From Pedobacter boryungensis (lineage in GTDB: Bacteria; Bacteroidota; Bacteroidia; Sphingobacteriales; Sphingobacteriaceae), in NCBI RefSeq assembly GCF_013204825.1, contig NZ_JABMKV010000003.1, positions 453,895 through 517,894 of the forward strand: 64,000 bases of DNA. The letters run 5' to 3'. Shown here one piece after another: positions 19,301-27,613 of the stretch. How positions within the stretch are numbered: position 1 is the stretch's first letter; every line of letters starts with the position of its first letter. The translations under genes and the position numbers were made by a program. The notes below the pieces were generated by a model. It saw only the letters and a program-made list of their open reading frames with translations, made no database searches and was not told where the DNA came from.

Positions 19301-20145
19301 AAGAAATCACTTTGTGCATAAATGGATGGACTAAATATTTCTAAGTTAAATTGGTGATTAAACCAAAAAAATTGAAGATCAGATAATCTAAAAGCAATAA
19401 AAAATATGCTTAGCAATAATGTAGCAGAAACAACTAAACCTTTTTTTGCTAACCAGGAACAATAATAATTAACAAATAAACAAATGCTAAAAAGCCCAAT
19501 TACCCATAACCAGACTTGTATAGAAGCATAAATATTTTTAGAATATTCTTCGCTCAACTTAACTGGGAAAAGGTATTCTTTGTGGATACTAAAGATTTCG
19601 GTAATATCTTTATCTGTAAATGTTGCTAAATCCAAACTGTTGCGAGGAAACAGCTCAGGAACAATTTGATTCTTTAGGTACTGGTTTTCTATGCTGAATT
19701 GTGTTTTTACAGCTATTAGAAAAACGAAAGTATAGTTATCTGAAGTTTTTTTAACCAGCTCATACCAACCATTTAATAATTGAGTAAAGGAAGTTCCTTC
19801 TTTTAAGCGATCAACATTCGCAGGAAATGATTTTATGGAACTCCAATATTGTAAGTTTCTATCTTTATAAATTAAAACATTAATACCATTTACACGATTG
19901 GTATTAATAAAATTTATGGCTAGTTTATCGTCTTTATAAAGCTCTTTAAGCTCGTTTAGTTTTATAGGATTGTTCAAATAATTTTGAACAATCCGTTCTT
20001 TTGCTGCTAAATTTTGTTGTAATACCCCAGCTTCATGTAAAAGGAGATCTTTTTTGGTAATTGAATTATTTAAAGACAATGCCGTAACAATACAGCAAAT
20101 GCCCAGTAATAATAAAAGAAACCTGATTTTACCTCCAATACTCAC
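16390..20145 (-). CDS. Very large polytopic membrane sensor histidine kinase
   Basis: A 1251-residue protein. The N-terminal half has a first transmembrane segment (about 9-29), an extracytoplasmic region, then a cluster of further hydrophobic segments (about 210-460). A second extracytoplasmic region and another transmembrane pair follow, then a HAMP-like linker (ANQITNPLTFIQESIRKTK). The kinase core is complete: phospho-acceptor His1043 in VAHEIKNPLTPLKLG, N box NLLKNAIEA, G1 DNGKGI, G2 GTGLGL. The C-terminal core resembles NtrY-type kinases. No response regulator gene adjoins it, so the partner is encoded elsewhere. Its length is well above that of ordinary histidine kinases; the polytopic first half may sense a membrane or envelope signal (inference). 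Confidence 0.9.
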   Translation of the reverse strand: MSIGGKIRFLLLLLGICCIVTALSLNNSITKKDLLLHEAGVLQQNLAAKERIVQNYLNNPIKLNELKELYKDDKLAINFINTNRVNGINVLIYKDRNLQYWSSIKSFPANVDRLKEGTSFTQLLNGWYELVKKTSDNYTFVFLIAVKTQFSIENQYLKNQIVPELFPRNSLDLATFTDKDITEIFSIHKEYLFPVKLSEEYSKNIYASIQVWLWVIGLFSICLFVNYYCSWLAKKGLVVSATLLLSIFFIAFRLSDLQFFWFNHQFNLEIFSPSIYAQSDFFPSLGDLLLNVIAVTWIALFAYTHRQQYILPKWMVKNKAVGILFHVIFLLILSLTGYLIDNIFFGLIYNSKINFDITNIINLDWISWVCILILCIVWLNVYLVTNIFIKLSKQLEVTNKERLLVFLTMLAGYFIYKLVTDFNVFFLVYGLLIFIIGWNNYIQLRKFSIGIFAVLFLCMAFLTAIKYIKFNDIKERSNRAAIAEKLLNSDDPKVINSIDSFEKGISSDSSIVAYFKNPRLTKTFSFHDYIEKKYLDGYLSRFEYNMYEYNNRDSTLKNEESIPISKYKNLVKSGAVKTSETTYSYRINDTFGYQDYFGLIPIFDGKNLLGTLVIELKSQPYDINSYFPDLLIDGKTKSDEDFTDYSLAFYKDNLLYSQSGKYTYPMVNKRFKGAIGKIEFVNDEAQDEVDAGTEKKVAFSHAVNRPNNSKLIIISKEKVPYIARLATLSFFFLVFILFGIALYLIIWIIKNIDDNKAGWFSLNRYLMINANRILYKTRIQVSIVLSVVATLLIVGWTTFFYIKDDYLKQQQNTIREKLRKIQLSYEKQILKTGGIKNDNESIYAFNQFADVNAAFLNLYDTKGNLYLTSLPKMYDYGIIGKKLGPKAFISLNLMQRSEFLNSAEKIGTFTYAAAYAPIRNAQNETIAYIGMPYYANEADYQAKIGLFINTLINIYALVFVLIGVLAVFLANQITNPLTFIQESIRKTKLGQKNQPIVWHRQDEIGSLIKEYNKMIAALEISANKLARSERESAWREMAKQVAHEIKNPLTPLKLGVQLLEKSWKENDPNFEKKFASFNKSFVEQIDSLATIASEFSNFAKMPDTKLQDLELLPVIEQAIEVFNTADNIEIVVLNRTNRKVLILGDKDQLLRTFNNLLKNAIEASEGKGKCAIQIRLINDNKYVYVEVQDNGKGIDLALQDKIFAPNFTTKSSGTGLGLAFVKQAIENAGGTIEFKSAINQGTTFYLSFPII

Positions 20146-20220
20146 GTTAAAGTTATTTTAATAAGGTATTAAAATGTATAGTGCTTTAAAAAAATGAAAA
20201 GGCAACTATATATTTCGGCA

Positions 20221-21102
20221 TTAAACAATGCTTGCACTTGAAGTTTGTACTTCTCTACTTACTTTTTTAACCAATCCTTGTAATACATTTCCTGGTCCAA
20301 CTTCTACAAATTCATTAGCACCTTCGGCAATCATATTTGTAGCTGTTTGTGTCCATCTTACTGCACCTGTTAACTGAGCAATTAAATTTGCTTTAATTGT
20401 TGCTGGATCTGTAGTTGGTTTCGCATTTACATTTTGGTAAATAGGACATATTGGTGATGAAATATCAGTGCTTTCAATTGCTGCTTGTAATTCTACTTTT
20501 GCAGGCTCCATTAGCGGGGAGTGAAAAGCACCTCCTACATTTAATTTTAATGCTCTTTTTGCTCCAGCTTCTGTTAATTTTAAACAGGCTTCATCAATTC
20601 CTTCAATACTACCAGAAATAACTAATTGACCAGGGCAATTGTAATTTGCTGGTACTACAACAGCATCAATGCTTGCACAAATTTCCTCTACTATTTCATC
20701 TGTTAAGCCTAAAATTGCAGCCATAGTACTTGGTTGAAGTTCACATGCTTTTTGCATCGCATTTGCACGGGCTATTACTAGTTTTAAGCCATCTTCGAAT
20801 GATAAAGCATTCGCAGCAACTAATGCAGAAAATTCTCCTAACGAATGTCCAGCAACCATATCTGGCTTAAAATCATCTCCTAAAACTTTGGCTAAAATTA
20901 CTGAGTGAAGAAAAATAGCCGGCTGAGTTACATTAGTTTGTTTTAACTCTTCATCCGTACCACCAAACATGATATCACTAATACGAAAACCTATAATTTC
21001 GTTAGCTTTTTCAAATAATTCTTTAGCTAACGGATTTTCATAAAGGTCTTTACCCATACCCACAAATTGGGCGCCTTGCCCTGGAAATATATATGCTCTC
21101 AT
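20221..21102 (-). CDS. fabD: Malonyl-CoA:ACP transacylase
   Basis: A 293-residue enzyme that loads malonyl groups onto acyl carrier protein for fatty acid synthesis. It starts MRAYIFPGQGAQFVGMG. The nucleophile is Ser87 in GHSLGEFSAL and the partner histidine is in GGAFHSPLM; PVYQNV-like (here PIYQNVNAKP) and EVGPGNVLQGL complete the family pattern. An upstream in-frame ATG at 21117 would add MGFNT, but the start at 21102 fits the family. It lies 55 bp downstream of folE on the same strand and may be co-transcribed, although the functions are unrelated. Confidence 0.95.
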   Translation of the reverse strand: MRAYIFPGQGAQFVGMGKDLYENPLAKELFEKANEIIGFRISDIMFGGTDEELKQTNVTQPAIFLHSVILAKVLGDDFKPDMVAGHSLGEFSALVAANALSFEDGLKLVIARANAMQKACELQPSTMAAILGLTDEIVEEICASIDAVVVPANYNCPGQLVISGSIEGIDEACLKLTEAGAKRALKLNVGGAFHSPLMEPAKVELQAAIESTDISSPICPIYQNVNAKPTTDPATIKANLIAQLTGAVRWTQTATNMIAEGANEFVEVGPGNVLQGLVKKVSREVQTSSASIV

Positions 21103-21157
21103 AGTATTAAATCCCACAAGGGGAAGTCGTTTATTAATGTTGTTTTAAAAATTTGGT

Positions 21158-21793
21158 TTAATGTAGGTTTGCAGTTATTAACCTCAAAAACTCTGCTCTT
21201 GTTTTGTCGTTACTCAAAAATCCTCCTGTAAATGCTGAAGTTGTAGTAACTGAGTTCTGTTTTTGTACACCACGCATAGCCATGCACAAATGCTTGCATT
21301 CCATCACAACTGCAACGCCGGCAGGCTGCAATGTATCTTGAATGCAATCTCTAATTTCATTTGTTAAACGCTCTTGTACCTGTAAACGCCGGGCAAATGC
21401 ATCAACTACTCTTGGTATTTTACTTAAACCAACAATATGTCCATTGGGAATATAAGCAATGTGTGCTTTACCAAAGAATGGCAACATATGGTGTTCACAC
21501 ATAGAGAAAACCTCAATATCTTTTACCACTACCATTTGACTATACTCTTCTTTAAACATTGCAGAGCGAAGAATTTCATGTGGTTGAATATCGTAACCGT
21601 GAGTTAAATATTGCAACGCTTTAGCAACACGCTCAGGAGTTTTTAAAAGACCTTCTCGTTCTGGCGTTTCACCTAGCTTTCCTAAAATATCCTTATAGTT
21701 CGCAGCAATCGAAGCGATTTTTTCATCATCGTATCGATCTATTTTCTGATAGCCGATCATTTCTTCTTCGTGATCGTATTTATCGTTTTCCAT
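21158..21793 (-). CDS. folE: GTP cyclohydrolase I
   Basis: A 211-residue enzyme that converts GTP to 7,8-dihydroneopterin triphosphate, the precursor of folate, biopterin and queuosine. Diagnostic motifs are [20 protein letters not shown] with zinc ligands Cys and His, [20 protein letters not shown], and [13 protein letters not shown]. The short acidic N-terminal extension is normal. The next upstream gene encodes a pterin synthase (PTPS/QueD) that uses its product, with a 27-bp gap, so the two form a pterin operon. Confidence 0.97.
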   Translation of the reverse strand: MENDKYDHEEEMIGYQKIDRYDDEKIASIAANYKDILGKLGETPEREGLLKTPERVAKALQYLTHGYDIQPHEILRSAMFKEEYSQMVVVKDIEVFSMCEHHMLPFFGKAHIAYIPNGHIVGLSKIPRVVDAFARRLQVQERLTNEIRDCIQDTLQPAGVAVVMECKHLCMAMRGVQKQNSVTTTSAFTGGFLSNDKTRAEFLRLITANLH

Positions 21794-21820
21794 TAGTTTA
21801 TAATTTTATTTTAATGGTTA

Positions 21821-22231
21821 TTAACCAAAATACTCAACAAAGTTATTTTCTGTTTCGTAAATTTTAATGCAGTGCAATTGTGCGCCGCTTTCTTTAATGT
21901 GCGGTTCTAAGATATCCCAAATCGCAATGGCAAGATTTTCTGTAGATGCTAAAATATCTTTCATAAAATCTACATCTAAATTCAAATTTTTATGATCTAC
22001 TTTATCAATCACATATAGATTGATAATTTGTTTTAGCCATTTTAAATCTACCAAAAAACCAGTTTCAGGATTAACTTCTCCTTTAACAGTTACATATAAT
22101 TGATAGTTATGCCCATGCCAATTCGGATTTGCGCACTTACCATAAACCTCCGTATTTTTATCCTCACTCCAATCCGTTCTTGATAATTTGTGAGCTGCAT
22201 TAAAGCTCTCTCTGCGTGTTATATAAATCAT
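21821..22231 (-). CDS. 6-pyruvoyl-tetrahydropterin synthase / QueD family protein
   Basis: A 136-residue enzyme of the T-fold family acting on dihydroneopterin triphosphate, the product of the adjacent folE. Zinc ligands are the histidine in FNAAHKL and both histidines of HGHNY. The catalytic cysteine lies in CANPNWHGHNY, a C-x5-HGH spacing like that of animal PTPS (CNNPNGHGHNY); E. coli QueD has C-x3-HGH. It may therefore make 6-pyruvoyl-tetrahydropterin (towards tetrahydrobiopterin) rather than, or as well as, 6-carboxy-tetrahydropterin for queuosine. A TAnnTTTG-like box (TATATTTG, 22257 to 22250) lies about 20 bp upstream, with no clear partner box. The family call is firm; the exact product is not. 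Confidence 0.9.
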   Translation of the reverse strand: MIYITRRESFNAAHKLSRTDWSEDKNTEVYGKCANPNWHGHNYQLYVTVKGEVNPETGFLVDLKWLKQIINLYVIDKVDHKNLNLDVDFMKDILASTENLAIAIWDILEPHIKESGAQLHCIKIYETENNFVEYFG

Positions 22232-22328
22232 TTTGTATTAAATAAAGAGCAAATATACTATATATTGGTTTAGGTTGATAGCAGATTGAGCTTTCGTAAC
22301 CTATAAAGAATTTCTTTACATTTACCTT

Positions 22329-22952
22329 ATGAAACTATTGGTTGTTGCTGCCACAAAAGCTGAGTTAAGTAAAGTATTTGAGCATTTTAGCCTGCCGAAT
22401 GAAAATTTTATACAACAAGATAAATTTGATCTACTTATTACTGGTGTTGGCATGACGGCTACGGCTTTTGCTTTAGGCCGACATTTAAATAGTAGTTATG
22501 ATTTGGTTTTAAACGTCGGCATTGCTGGAAGTTTCGATAAAAATATCCCATTAGGAAGTTTAGTAAACATCAATACAGATACTTTCGCCGAATTAGGAGC
22601 CGAAAACCATGATGATTTTATTGCGATTGACGACTTAGGTTTTGGTAAAAACACTTTTAACGCCAGTTATCAGTTAATAGACTTACCTATGGCGAAAGGA
22701 ATTACAGTAAATAAAGTTCATGGAAATGCCGAAAGCATTGCAAAAATTGAACAAAAGTTTAATCCGCAAACCGAAAGTATGGAAGGCGCTGCTGTATTTT
22801 ATGCATGTAATTCACTACAAATTCCATGTGCACAAATAAGGAGTATTTCCAATTATGTTGAACCTAGAAATAGAGAAAACTGGCAAATTGGATTGGCTAT
22901 TAAAAATTTGAATAATTGGCTAATGGATTTTATTAGTAAACAAACGAAATGA
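22329..22952 (+). CDS. mqnB: Futalosine hydrolase
   Basis: A 207-residue member of the nucleoside phosphorylase/MTAN fold. The start KLLVVAATKAELSKVFEHF, the glycine-rich LVLNVGIAGSFDKNIPLG and the ESMEGAAVFYAC block (purine-site glutamates) match MqnB. It cleaves futalosine to dehypoxanthine futalosine in the alternative (futalosine) route to menaquinone. The next gene, mqnD, follows after 45 bp on the same strand, strengthening the call. It is divergent from the pterin synthase gene. Confidence 0.93.
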   Translation: MKLLVVAATKAELSKVFEHFSLPNENFIQQDKFDLLITGVGMTATAFALGRHLNSSYDLVLNVGIAGSFDKNIPLGSLVNINTDTFAELGAENHDDFIAIDDLGFGKNTFNASYQLIDLPMAKGITVNKVHGNAESIAKIEQKFNPQTESMEGAAVFYACNSLQIPCAQIRSISNYVEPRNRENWQIGLAIKNLNNWLMDFISKQTK

Positions 22953-22997
22953 GTTAAACATGACGATACACCGTACTTTTAACGTTATTTTTGCTTT

Positions 22998-23849
22998 ATG
23001 AAACTTACACTTGGTTTTTCACCTTGCCCTAACGACACGTTTATTTTCGACGCTTTAATTCATGGTAAAATTGACACTGAAGGTTTAACTTTTGATGTTT
23101 CTTTTGATGATGTGGAAACATTAAATCAAAAGGCGATGCAAGGCGAGTTAGACATTACAAAATTGAGTTTTCATGCCTTTGCATATGTAGTAGAAAAGTA
23201 TGCGCTTTTAAATGCTGGTAGCGCTTTAGGTTTTGGTGTTGGCCCATTATTGATTTGCAAAAAAGAAAATCTTGAACGAATAAATCAGCAATTGACAGCT
23301 GAAAATTGTGAGCTAAAAACAGGAATACCTGGAAAATATACAACTGCAAATTTTTTATTGGGTGTGGGTTATCCTCAACTTACAAATAAAAAGGAGATGG
23401 TATTTTCTGAAATTGAAAATGCTTTGTTAAATGAAGAAATTGATTTGGGTTTAATTATTCACGAAAATCGCTTTACTTATCAAGATAAAGGTTTACATAA
23501 AGTAGTTGATTTAGGTACTTATTGGGAGCAATTAACCTCTTGTGCCATCCCTTTGGGTGGAATTGTAATTAATCGAAATTTAAGTTTAGAAGTACAGCAA
23601 AAGGTAAATCGATTAATTAGAAAATCTGTAGAATATGCTTTTGCTAATCCTAAATCTGGTATCGAGTTTATTCGTGAGCATGCACAAGAAATGGACGAAG
23701 CTGTGATGTACAAGCATATAGAGTTGTACGTTAATAAATACTCGATAGATTTAGGCAAAGAAGGCAAAAAAGCAATTGATACTTTATTTGAAAAAGCGAT
23801 TAAAAATGAAGTAATTCCAGCTTTTAAACAGAATTTATACGTTGCTTAA
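22998..23849 (+). CDS. mqnD: 1,4-dihydroxy-6-naphthoate synthase
   Basis: A 283-residue protein with the periplasmic-binding-protein-like fold used by MqnA and MqnD. The start LTLGFSPCPNDTFIFDALI is a clear MqnD signature, and GLIIHENRFTYQDKGL and LGGIVINRNL also fit. It converts cyclic dehypoxanthine futalosine to 1,4-dihydroxy-6-naphthoate, a step in menaquinone synthesis by the futalosine route. Other mqn genes are not in the window. Its stop codon abuts the stop codon of the convergent lipoprotein gene with no gap. Confidence 0.95.
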   Translation: MKLTLGFSPCPNDTFIFDALIHGKIDTEGLTFDVSFDDVETLNQKAMQGELDITKLSFHAFAYVVEKYALLNAGSALGFGVGPLLICKKENLERINQQLTAENCELKTGIPGKYTTANFLLGVGYPQLTNKKEMVFSEIENALLNEEIDLGLIIHENRFTYQDKGLHKVVDLGTYWEQLTSCAIPLGGIVINRNLSLEVQQKVNRLIRKSVEYAFANPKSGIEFIREHAQEMDEAVMYKHIELYVNKYSIDLGKEGKKAIDTLFEKAIKNEVIPAFKQNLYVA

Positions 23850-24233
23850 TTATTGCGAACAAGGCCCTTCTGGAATTTGCTTGCTAATTTTAAGCAACTT
23901 CGTTACCACCATCGTCGAATCATAGTCCCCTGTAACCGTCGTTGTGTCAGATTTTACTAATTTACACTCCACCTCTATATAAACAGGTGTATATGGTTTT
24001 TCAAAACCAAGATTATTATAGGCAAGTTCTAATGTCTTAGCACTATCTGCTACCCAATATTCTCTTCGTTCTTCACAATCAGTAAAAGATTTAATTTCTG
24101 GACCAAAGCTGTAAAGGCCTTTTGCAATAATCTTTTTTGTTGAATCATTGCCTGATTTTTTATCACTATGACAAGCGGATAAAACAACCATCGAGGTAAA
24201 TAATAAGAGAGTTAATTTTTTATAGCTATTCAT
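23850..24233 (-). CDS. Small predicted lipoprotein of unknown function
   Basis: I do not recognise the family. The 127-residue protein has a lipoprotein signal (VVLSAC, Cys21), a lysine- and serine-rich linker, then a small domain with three further cysteines. It is 6 bp downstream of the LolE-like permease gene and is probably translated from the same mRNA. Confidence 0.7.
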   Translation of the reverse strand: MNSYKKLTLLLFTSMVVLSACHSDKKSGNDSTKKIIAKGLYSFGPEIKSFTDCEERREYWVADSAKTLELAYNNLGFEKPYTPVYIEVECKLVKSDTTTVTGDYDSTMVVTKLLKISKQIPEGPCSQ

Positions 24234-24239
24234 AATATT

Positions 24240-25472
24240 TTAAAGATCCTGATTTAATTGATCTATTTTCTTTACACTTAAATTTGATGCCAAAGCTGAA
24301 GCAATAAAAGAAAAAATACTAACAGTAATAAAAACGAGTACAAAATCTTTCCATTTAAAAGCGATGGGATAAGCATTGGATACTAATAAATTCGATTCGC
24401 CCATTTTAACCCACCCAAAACGTTGTTGCAATAAGCAAAACACAAATCCAATTAATAACCCAAAGATACAACCCGTTAACGTTATCATCATACCTTCTAC
24501 CAAAAATATTCTTTTAATTAATTTTTTGCCTGCTCCAAGACTATTCAATATAGAAATATCTTTAAGTTTATCGATAACTAACATTGTTAATGAACCAATA
24601 ATATTAAATATAGCGATTATTAAAATGAAGGTTAGAATAATATAAACCATCCATTTTTCTGAACCTAAAACATTATATAGTCCTTGATTTTGTTGTATTC
24701 TATTTTTAACTGTAAACGTAGAGCCTAAATTTTGTGCAATTTTATTTTTTAATAACTCTGCATCTACACCATCATTTACATTTATTTCTATTGCTGACAC
24801 ATTTTTATCTTCCCCTAAAAGTTCACGGGCAAATGAGATAGGTACAATAATCAAATTATCGAAATCTTGTTGAACTTCAAATACTCCAGAAGGGGGAATA
24901 CTTAATACAGTAAAATCATCCATTGGATTAATAGAACTCGCTTTAACTCCTTTTTTGGGAGAATAAATTTGCAGTTTTTCGAAAGGATCACTAGAATTTA
25001 CACCTAAGTAAGCTTGTAAAGCAGAACCGATAACTGCATTTGGGCCATTCTTATTTTCCAATACAAAATTACCTTCAATCATGATGGTATCTAAGCTTTT
25101 ATTCTTCAAAAAATCACTACTCACACCCTTCACTAAGGCTGGAGATTGTTTATTATTATACCAAATTAACGCATTTTCTGATAAGACTTCGGTATAGGAA
25201 AATATTGATTTATCTGCCTGTAGTTCCTTTAAATAAACTGTATTTGGATTAAAAGTTTTGCCTTGAGAAGGCATGATAATAATTTGTGGTGTAATGGTAT
25301 TGAACATTTTAAGTACCACTTCTTCAAAACCATTAAATACAGATAAAATAATGATTAAAGCCGTGCTTCCTACAAAAACACCCAATACAGAAATTGCCGA
25401 AATAATGTTTATGGCATTAGTCGATTTTTTTGCAAAAAGATACCTTCGGGCAATATAAAATGCTGTATTCAC
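24240..25472 (-). CDS. LolC/LolE-like ABC transporter permease (FtsX family)
   Basis: A 410-residue inner-membrane protein with four transmembrane segments: one at the N-terminus (INIISAISVLGVFVGSTALI), a large periplasmic domain, and three at the C-terminus. The start TAFYIARRYLFAKKSTNAIN and the FtsX block (FILIIAIFNIIGSLTMLVID, KDISILNSLGAGKKLIKRIF) are typical of Bacteroidetes LolE-like permeases, which release lipoproteins from the inner membrane or drive related envelope tasks. No ATP-binding partner gene is adjacent, so it must come from elsewhere. Confidence 0.88.
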   Translation of the reverse strand: MNTAFYIARRYLFAKKSTNAINIISAISVLGVFVGSTALIIILSVFNGFEEVVLKMFNTITPQIIIMPSQGKTFNPNTVYLKELQADKSIFSYTEVLSENALIWYNNKQSPALVKGVSSDFLKNKSLDTIMIEGNFVLENKNGPNAVIGSALQAYLGVNSSDPFEKLQIYSPKKGVKASSINPMDDFTVLSIPPSGVFEVQQDFDNLIIVPISFARELLGEDKNVSAIEINVNDGVDAELLKNKIAQNLGSTFTVKNRIQQNQGLYNVLGSEKWMVYIILTFILIIAIFNIIGSLTMLVIDKLKDISILNSLGAGKKLIKRIFLVEGMMITLTGCIFGLLIGFVFCLLQQRFGWVKMGESNLLVSNAYPIAFKWKDFVLVFITVSIFSFIASALASNLSVKKIDQLNQDL

Positions 25473-25515
25473 CTTTCAAATATATGGAAATGTAAGCGGT
25501 AAAAGACTGTAGTCT

Positions 25516-26154
25516 TTATACTAAAAAAGGATTATTCATTTTTTCAAAACCAATAGTTGTAGAAGGTCCATGACCTGGAAAAACTTCGCAATCATCTGGT
25601 AGTTGAAATAAATTGTTCTTAATGCTTGTGATCAATTGTTGGTGATTTCCGCCTGGTAAATCCGTTCTTCCAATACTTCGGTAAAACAACACATCTCCAC
25701 CTATTAAAAAGTTTTCATCAACTGCATAAAAACATAAATGTGCTGGCGAATGACCGGGTGCAAAAATCAAGTTCAGTTTACTTTTACCAAAAGTAACGGT
25801 TCCGGTTTCTGGTAAAAAAACTTCAGGCTCTGGAGAAAGTTCGTAACGCATGCCCATTTGTGGTGCGTAACCAGCTACAGCTTGTAAAATATATAATTCT
25901 CCCTGATGAAATTGCGGTTTTAAAGACCAGTTATCAAACACAAATTTATTCCCTAATACATGGTCGATATGGCAATGCGTATTAAGCAAAAGTTCTGGTT
26001 TTAATTGATTATCTCTGATAAAAGCTACCAGTTCGTTTTGCTCAGCCCCGTCGTACATTCCTGGATCTATAATTACACAAGCTCCAGTTTCATCATGTAA
26101 AACGTAGGTATTTTCTTGGTAAGGATTAAATGTAAATTTCTTTAAACTGATCAT
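25516..26154 (-). CDS. Metallo-beta-lactamase-fold hydrolase (glyoxalase II-like)
   Basis: A 212-residue cytoplasmic hydrolase with the complete metal site of the family: THCHIDH (HxHxDH), FAPGHSPAH, IGGDVLFYRSIGRTDLPGG and VFPGHGPSTTI. This arrangement is that of the YcbL-like, short glyoxalase II group, which hydrolyses thioesters such as S-lactoylglutathione or related compounds. The physiological substrate is not evident from the context. Confidence 0.9.
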   Translation of the reverse strand: MISLKKFTFNPYQENTYVLHDETGACVIIDPGMYDGAEQNELVAFIRDNQLKPELLLNTHCHIDHVLGNKFVFDNWSLKPQFHQGELYILQAVAGYAPQMGMRYELSPEPEVFLPETGTVTFGKSKLNLIFAPGHSPAHLCFYAVDENFLIGGDVLFYRSIGRTDLPGGNHQQLITSIKNNLFQLPDDCEVFPGHGPSTTIGFEKMNNPFLV

Positions 26155-26224
26155 ATTTTACAATTTGTAAGGTTGAATATTTGAACGTTAAAACACTGCA
26201 AGTTTATAACATTTCAACTTTACA

Positions 26225-26809
26225 TTAGTTTTTCCACTTAAACGTTTCAATCATTCTATCTATATCTTTTTTAAGGAATTTAACTACAGGTTGAATGGAA
26301 TCATACTGTGGACGTTCGTTAAAATATAAAGCGCCTCTAAAATAATGTTTGGCACTATCAGTTAAGAAAAATTGTACTGAAGACGCTGTATTTCCCTCAA
26401 TCGCATAATAAATCCCATATACTTTTCTATCAGGATAATTGATTAATCTTTGGTCGATTGAATTTGCCTTAATTGTATGTTTCATGGCTAATGTCCTAGC
26501 AGACTCTGTCATTTCGTTATAATTCTTTTCCGAAAAAACACCGTGGTAAGTAAGATGAAGTTTGCCATTAAATTGAGGGAAATTCATGTTATTCCAACAA
26601 GGTTGTGCATTTTTATCGCTATCCACTGTGATTTGAGCATATACAGGATATTCAAACGTAAAGGGGCAATCTGAATTGAAAACTTTGTATTGCTTTTTTG
26701 GGAATTGAATACGAAAATAACCCTTAGGTTTTGGTGTATTTGTGTTCTCACTTGTACAAGCAGCAAAAAAAGCTAACAAAATGAACAGCAAGAGGATATT
26801 TTTCTTCAT
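26225..26809 (-). CDS. gldD: Gliding motility lipoprotein GldD
   Basis: A 194-residue lipoprotein with lipobox LAFFAAC (Cys18) followed by a PKPKGYFRIQFPKKQYKVF segment and CPFTFEYPVYAQI, CWNNMNFPQFNGKLHLTYH, the GldD pattern. In Flavobacterium, GldD is needed for gliding and works with the type IX secretion machinery, though homologues occur in non-gliding relatives. aroE ends 1 bp upstream on the same strand, so the two genes form one unit. No other gld gene is in the window. Confidence 0.9.
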   Translation of the reverse strand: MKKNILLLFILLAFFAACTSENTNTPKPKGYFRIQFPKKQYKVFNSDCPFTFEYPVYAQITVDSDKNAQPCWNNMNFPQFNGKLHLTYHGVFSEKNYNEMTESARTLAMKHTIKANSIDQRLINYPDRKVYGIYYAIEGNTASSVQFFLTDSAKHYFRGALYFNERPQYDSIQPVVKFLKKDIDRMIETFKWKN

Positions 26810-26810
26810 A

Positions 26811-27554
26811 TTATGAATTCCAAATATACCATGAACGTTCTGCTTGGAGAAATAGCATTTCTAATCCATTTTTAATTTTTGCCCCCTGATTTTTTGCTTT
26901 CTTCAAAAATTCAGTTTCTTCTGGATTATATACTAAATCGTACGCTAAATGCTGTGCTGTTAAAAACTGATATGGAATTGGCGGGTAAGAATCTAAATTT
27001 GGCAACATTCCCAGTGGAGTTGTATTAATGAGTATAGTATATTCATTCAATATTTCTTTAGTAATTGCTGAATATAAAATTGCATTTGGAGCAGGATTTC
27101 TAACCACTACTAAATACGAAATACCTAACTGATTAAGGACATATTTAACAGCTTTTGCAGCCCCTCCATCTCCAAATATTAATGCCTTTTGATGATGTTT
27201 TTCCAGTAGTGGTTTTAACGATTCAGAAAAACCATATGCGTCTGTATTGTATCCTCTTAATTTTAGTTTATCATCATTTTGATTAATAGAAATACAATTT
27301 ACTGCACCTATTTCTTCTGCTGCATCATCAATTTCATTCAAAAACGGAATTACATTTACTTTATGCGGTATAGTTACATTTAATCCGCAAAGCGATGGAT
27401 TTGCAGCAATTAAATCTTGAATATCGTTTGTATTTTCAATCGGAAATAATTCATAGCTACAATCTGCAATTTTTTCATTCTCGAACTTTTCTGAAAAGAA
27501 TTTTTTTGAAAATGAATGTGATAAAGGAAAGCCAATTAATCCGAATGTTCTCAT
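26811..27554 (-). CDS. aroE: Shikimate dehydrogenase
   Basis: A 247-residue NADP-dependent enzyme of the shikimate pathway. It starts RTFGLIGFPLSHSFSKKFF (shikimate-binding SHSxS), followed by NVTIPHKVNVIPFL with the catalytic lysine, FGDGGAAKAVKYVL (nucleotide-binding glycine-rich loop), INTTPLGM, and YDLVYNPEET near the C-terminus. The gene lies directly after the terminator that follows comA, and upstream of gldD with a 1-bp gap. Confidence 0.96.
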   Translation of the reverse strand: MRTFGLIGFPLSHSFSKKFFSEKFENEKIADCSYELFPIENTNDIQDLIAANPSLCGLNVTIPHKVNVIPFLNEIDDAAEEIGAVNCISINQNDDKLKLRGYNTDAYGFSESLKPLLEKHHQKALIFGDGGAAKAVKYVLNQLGISYLVVVRNPAPNAILYSAITKEILNEYTILINTTPLGMLPNLDSYPPIPYQFLTAQHLAYDLVYNPEETEFLKKAKNQGAKIKNGLEMLFLQAERSWYIWNS

Positions 27555-27561
27555 ATTTTAT

Positions 27562-27589
27562 AAAAAAACCGTCGACTAAAAGTCGACGG
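27562..27589 (-). terminator. Rho-independent terminator after comA
   Basis: A 9-bp GC-rich stem (27569-27577 with 27581-27589) and 3-nt loop. On the minus strand it is followed by seven T residues (27568 to 27562). It sits 24 bp after the comA stop and only 7 bp before the aroE start, so aroE needs its own promoter here or partial read-through. Confidence 0.88.
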
Positions 27590-27613
27590 CAATGCATTTC
27601 TCGAAAAAACGAG

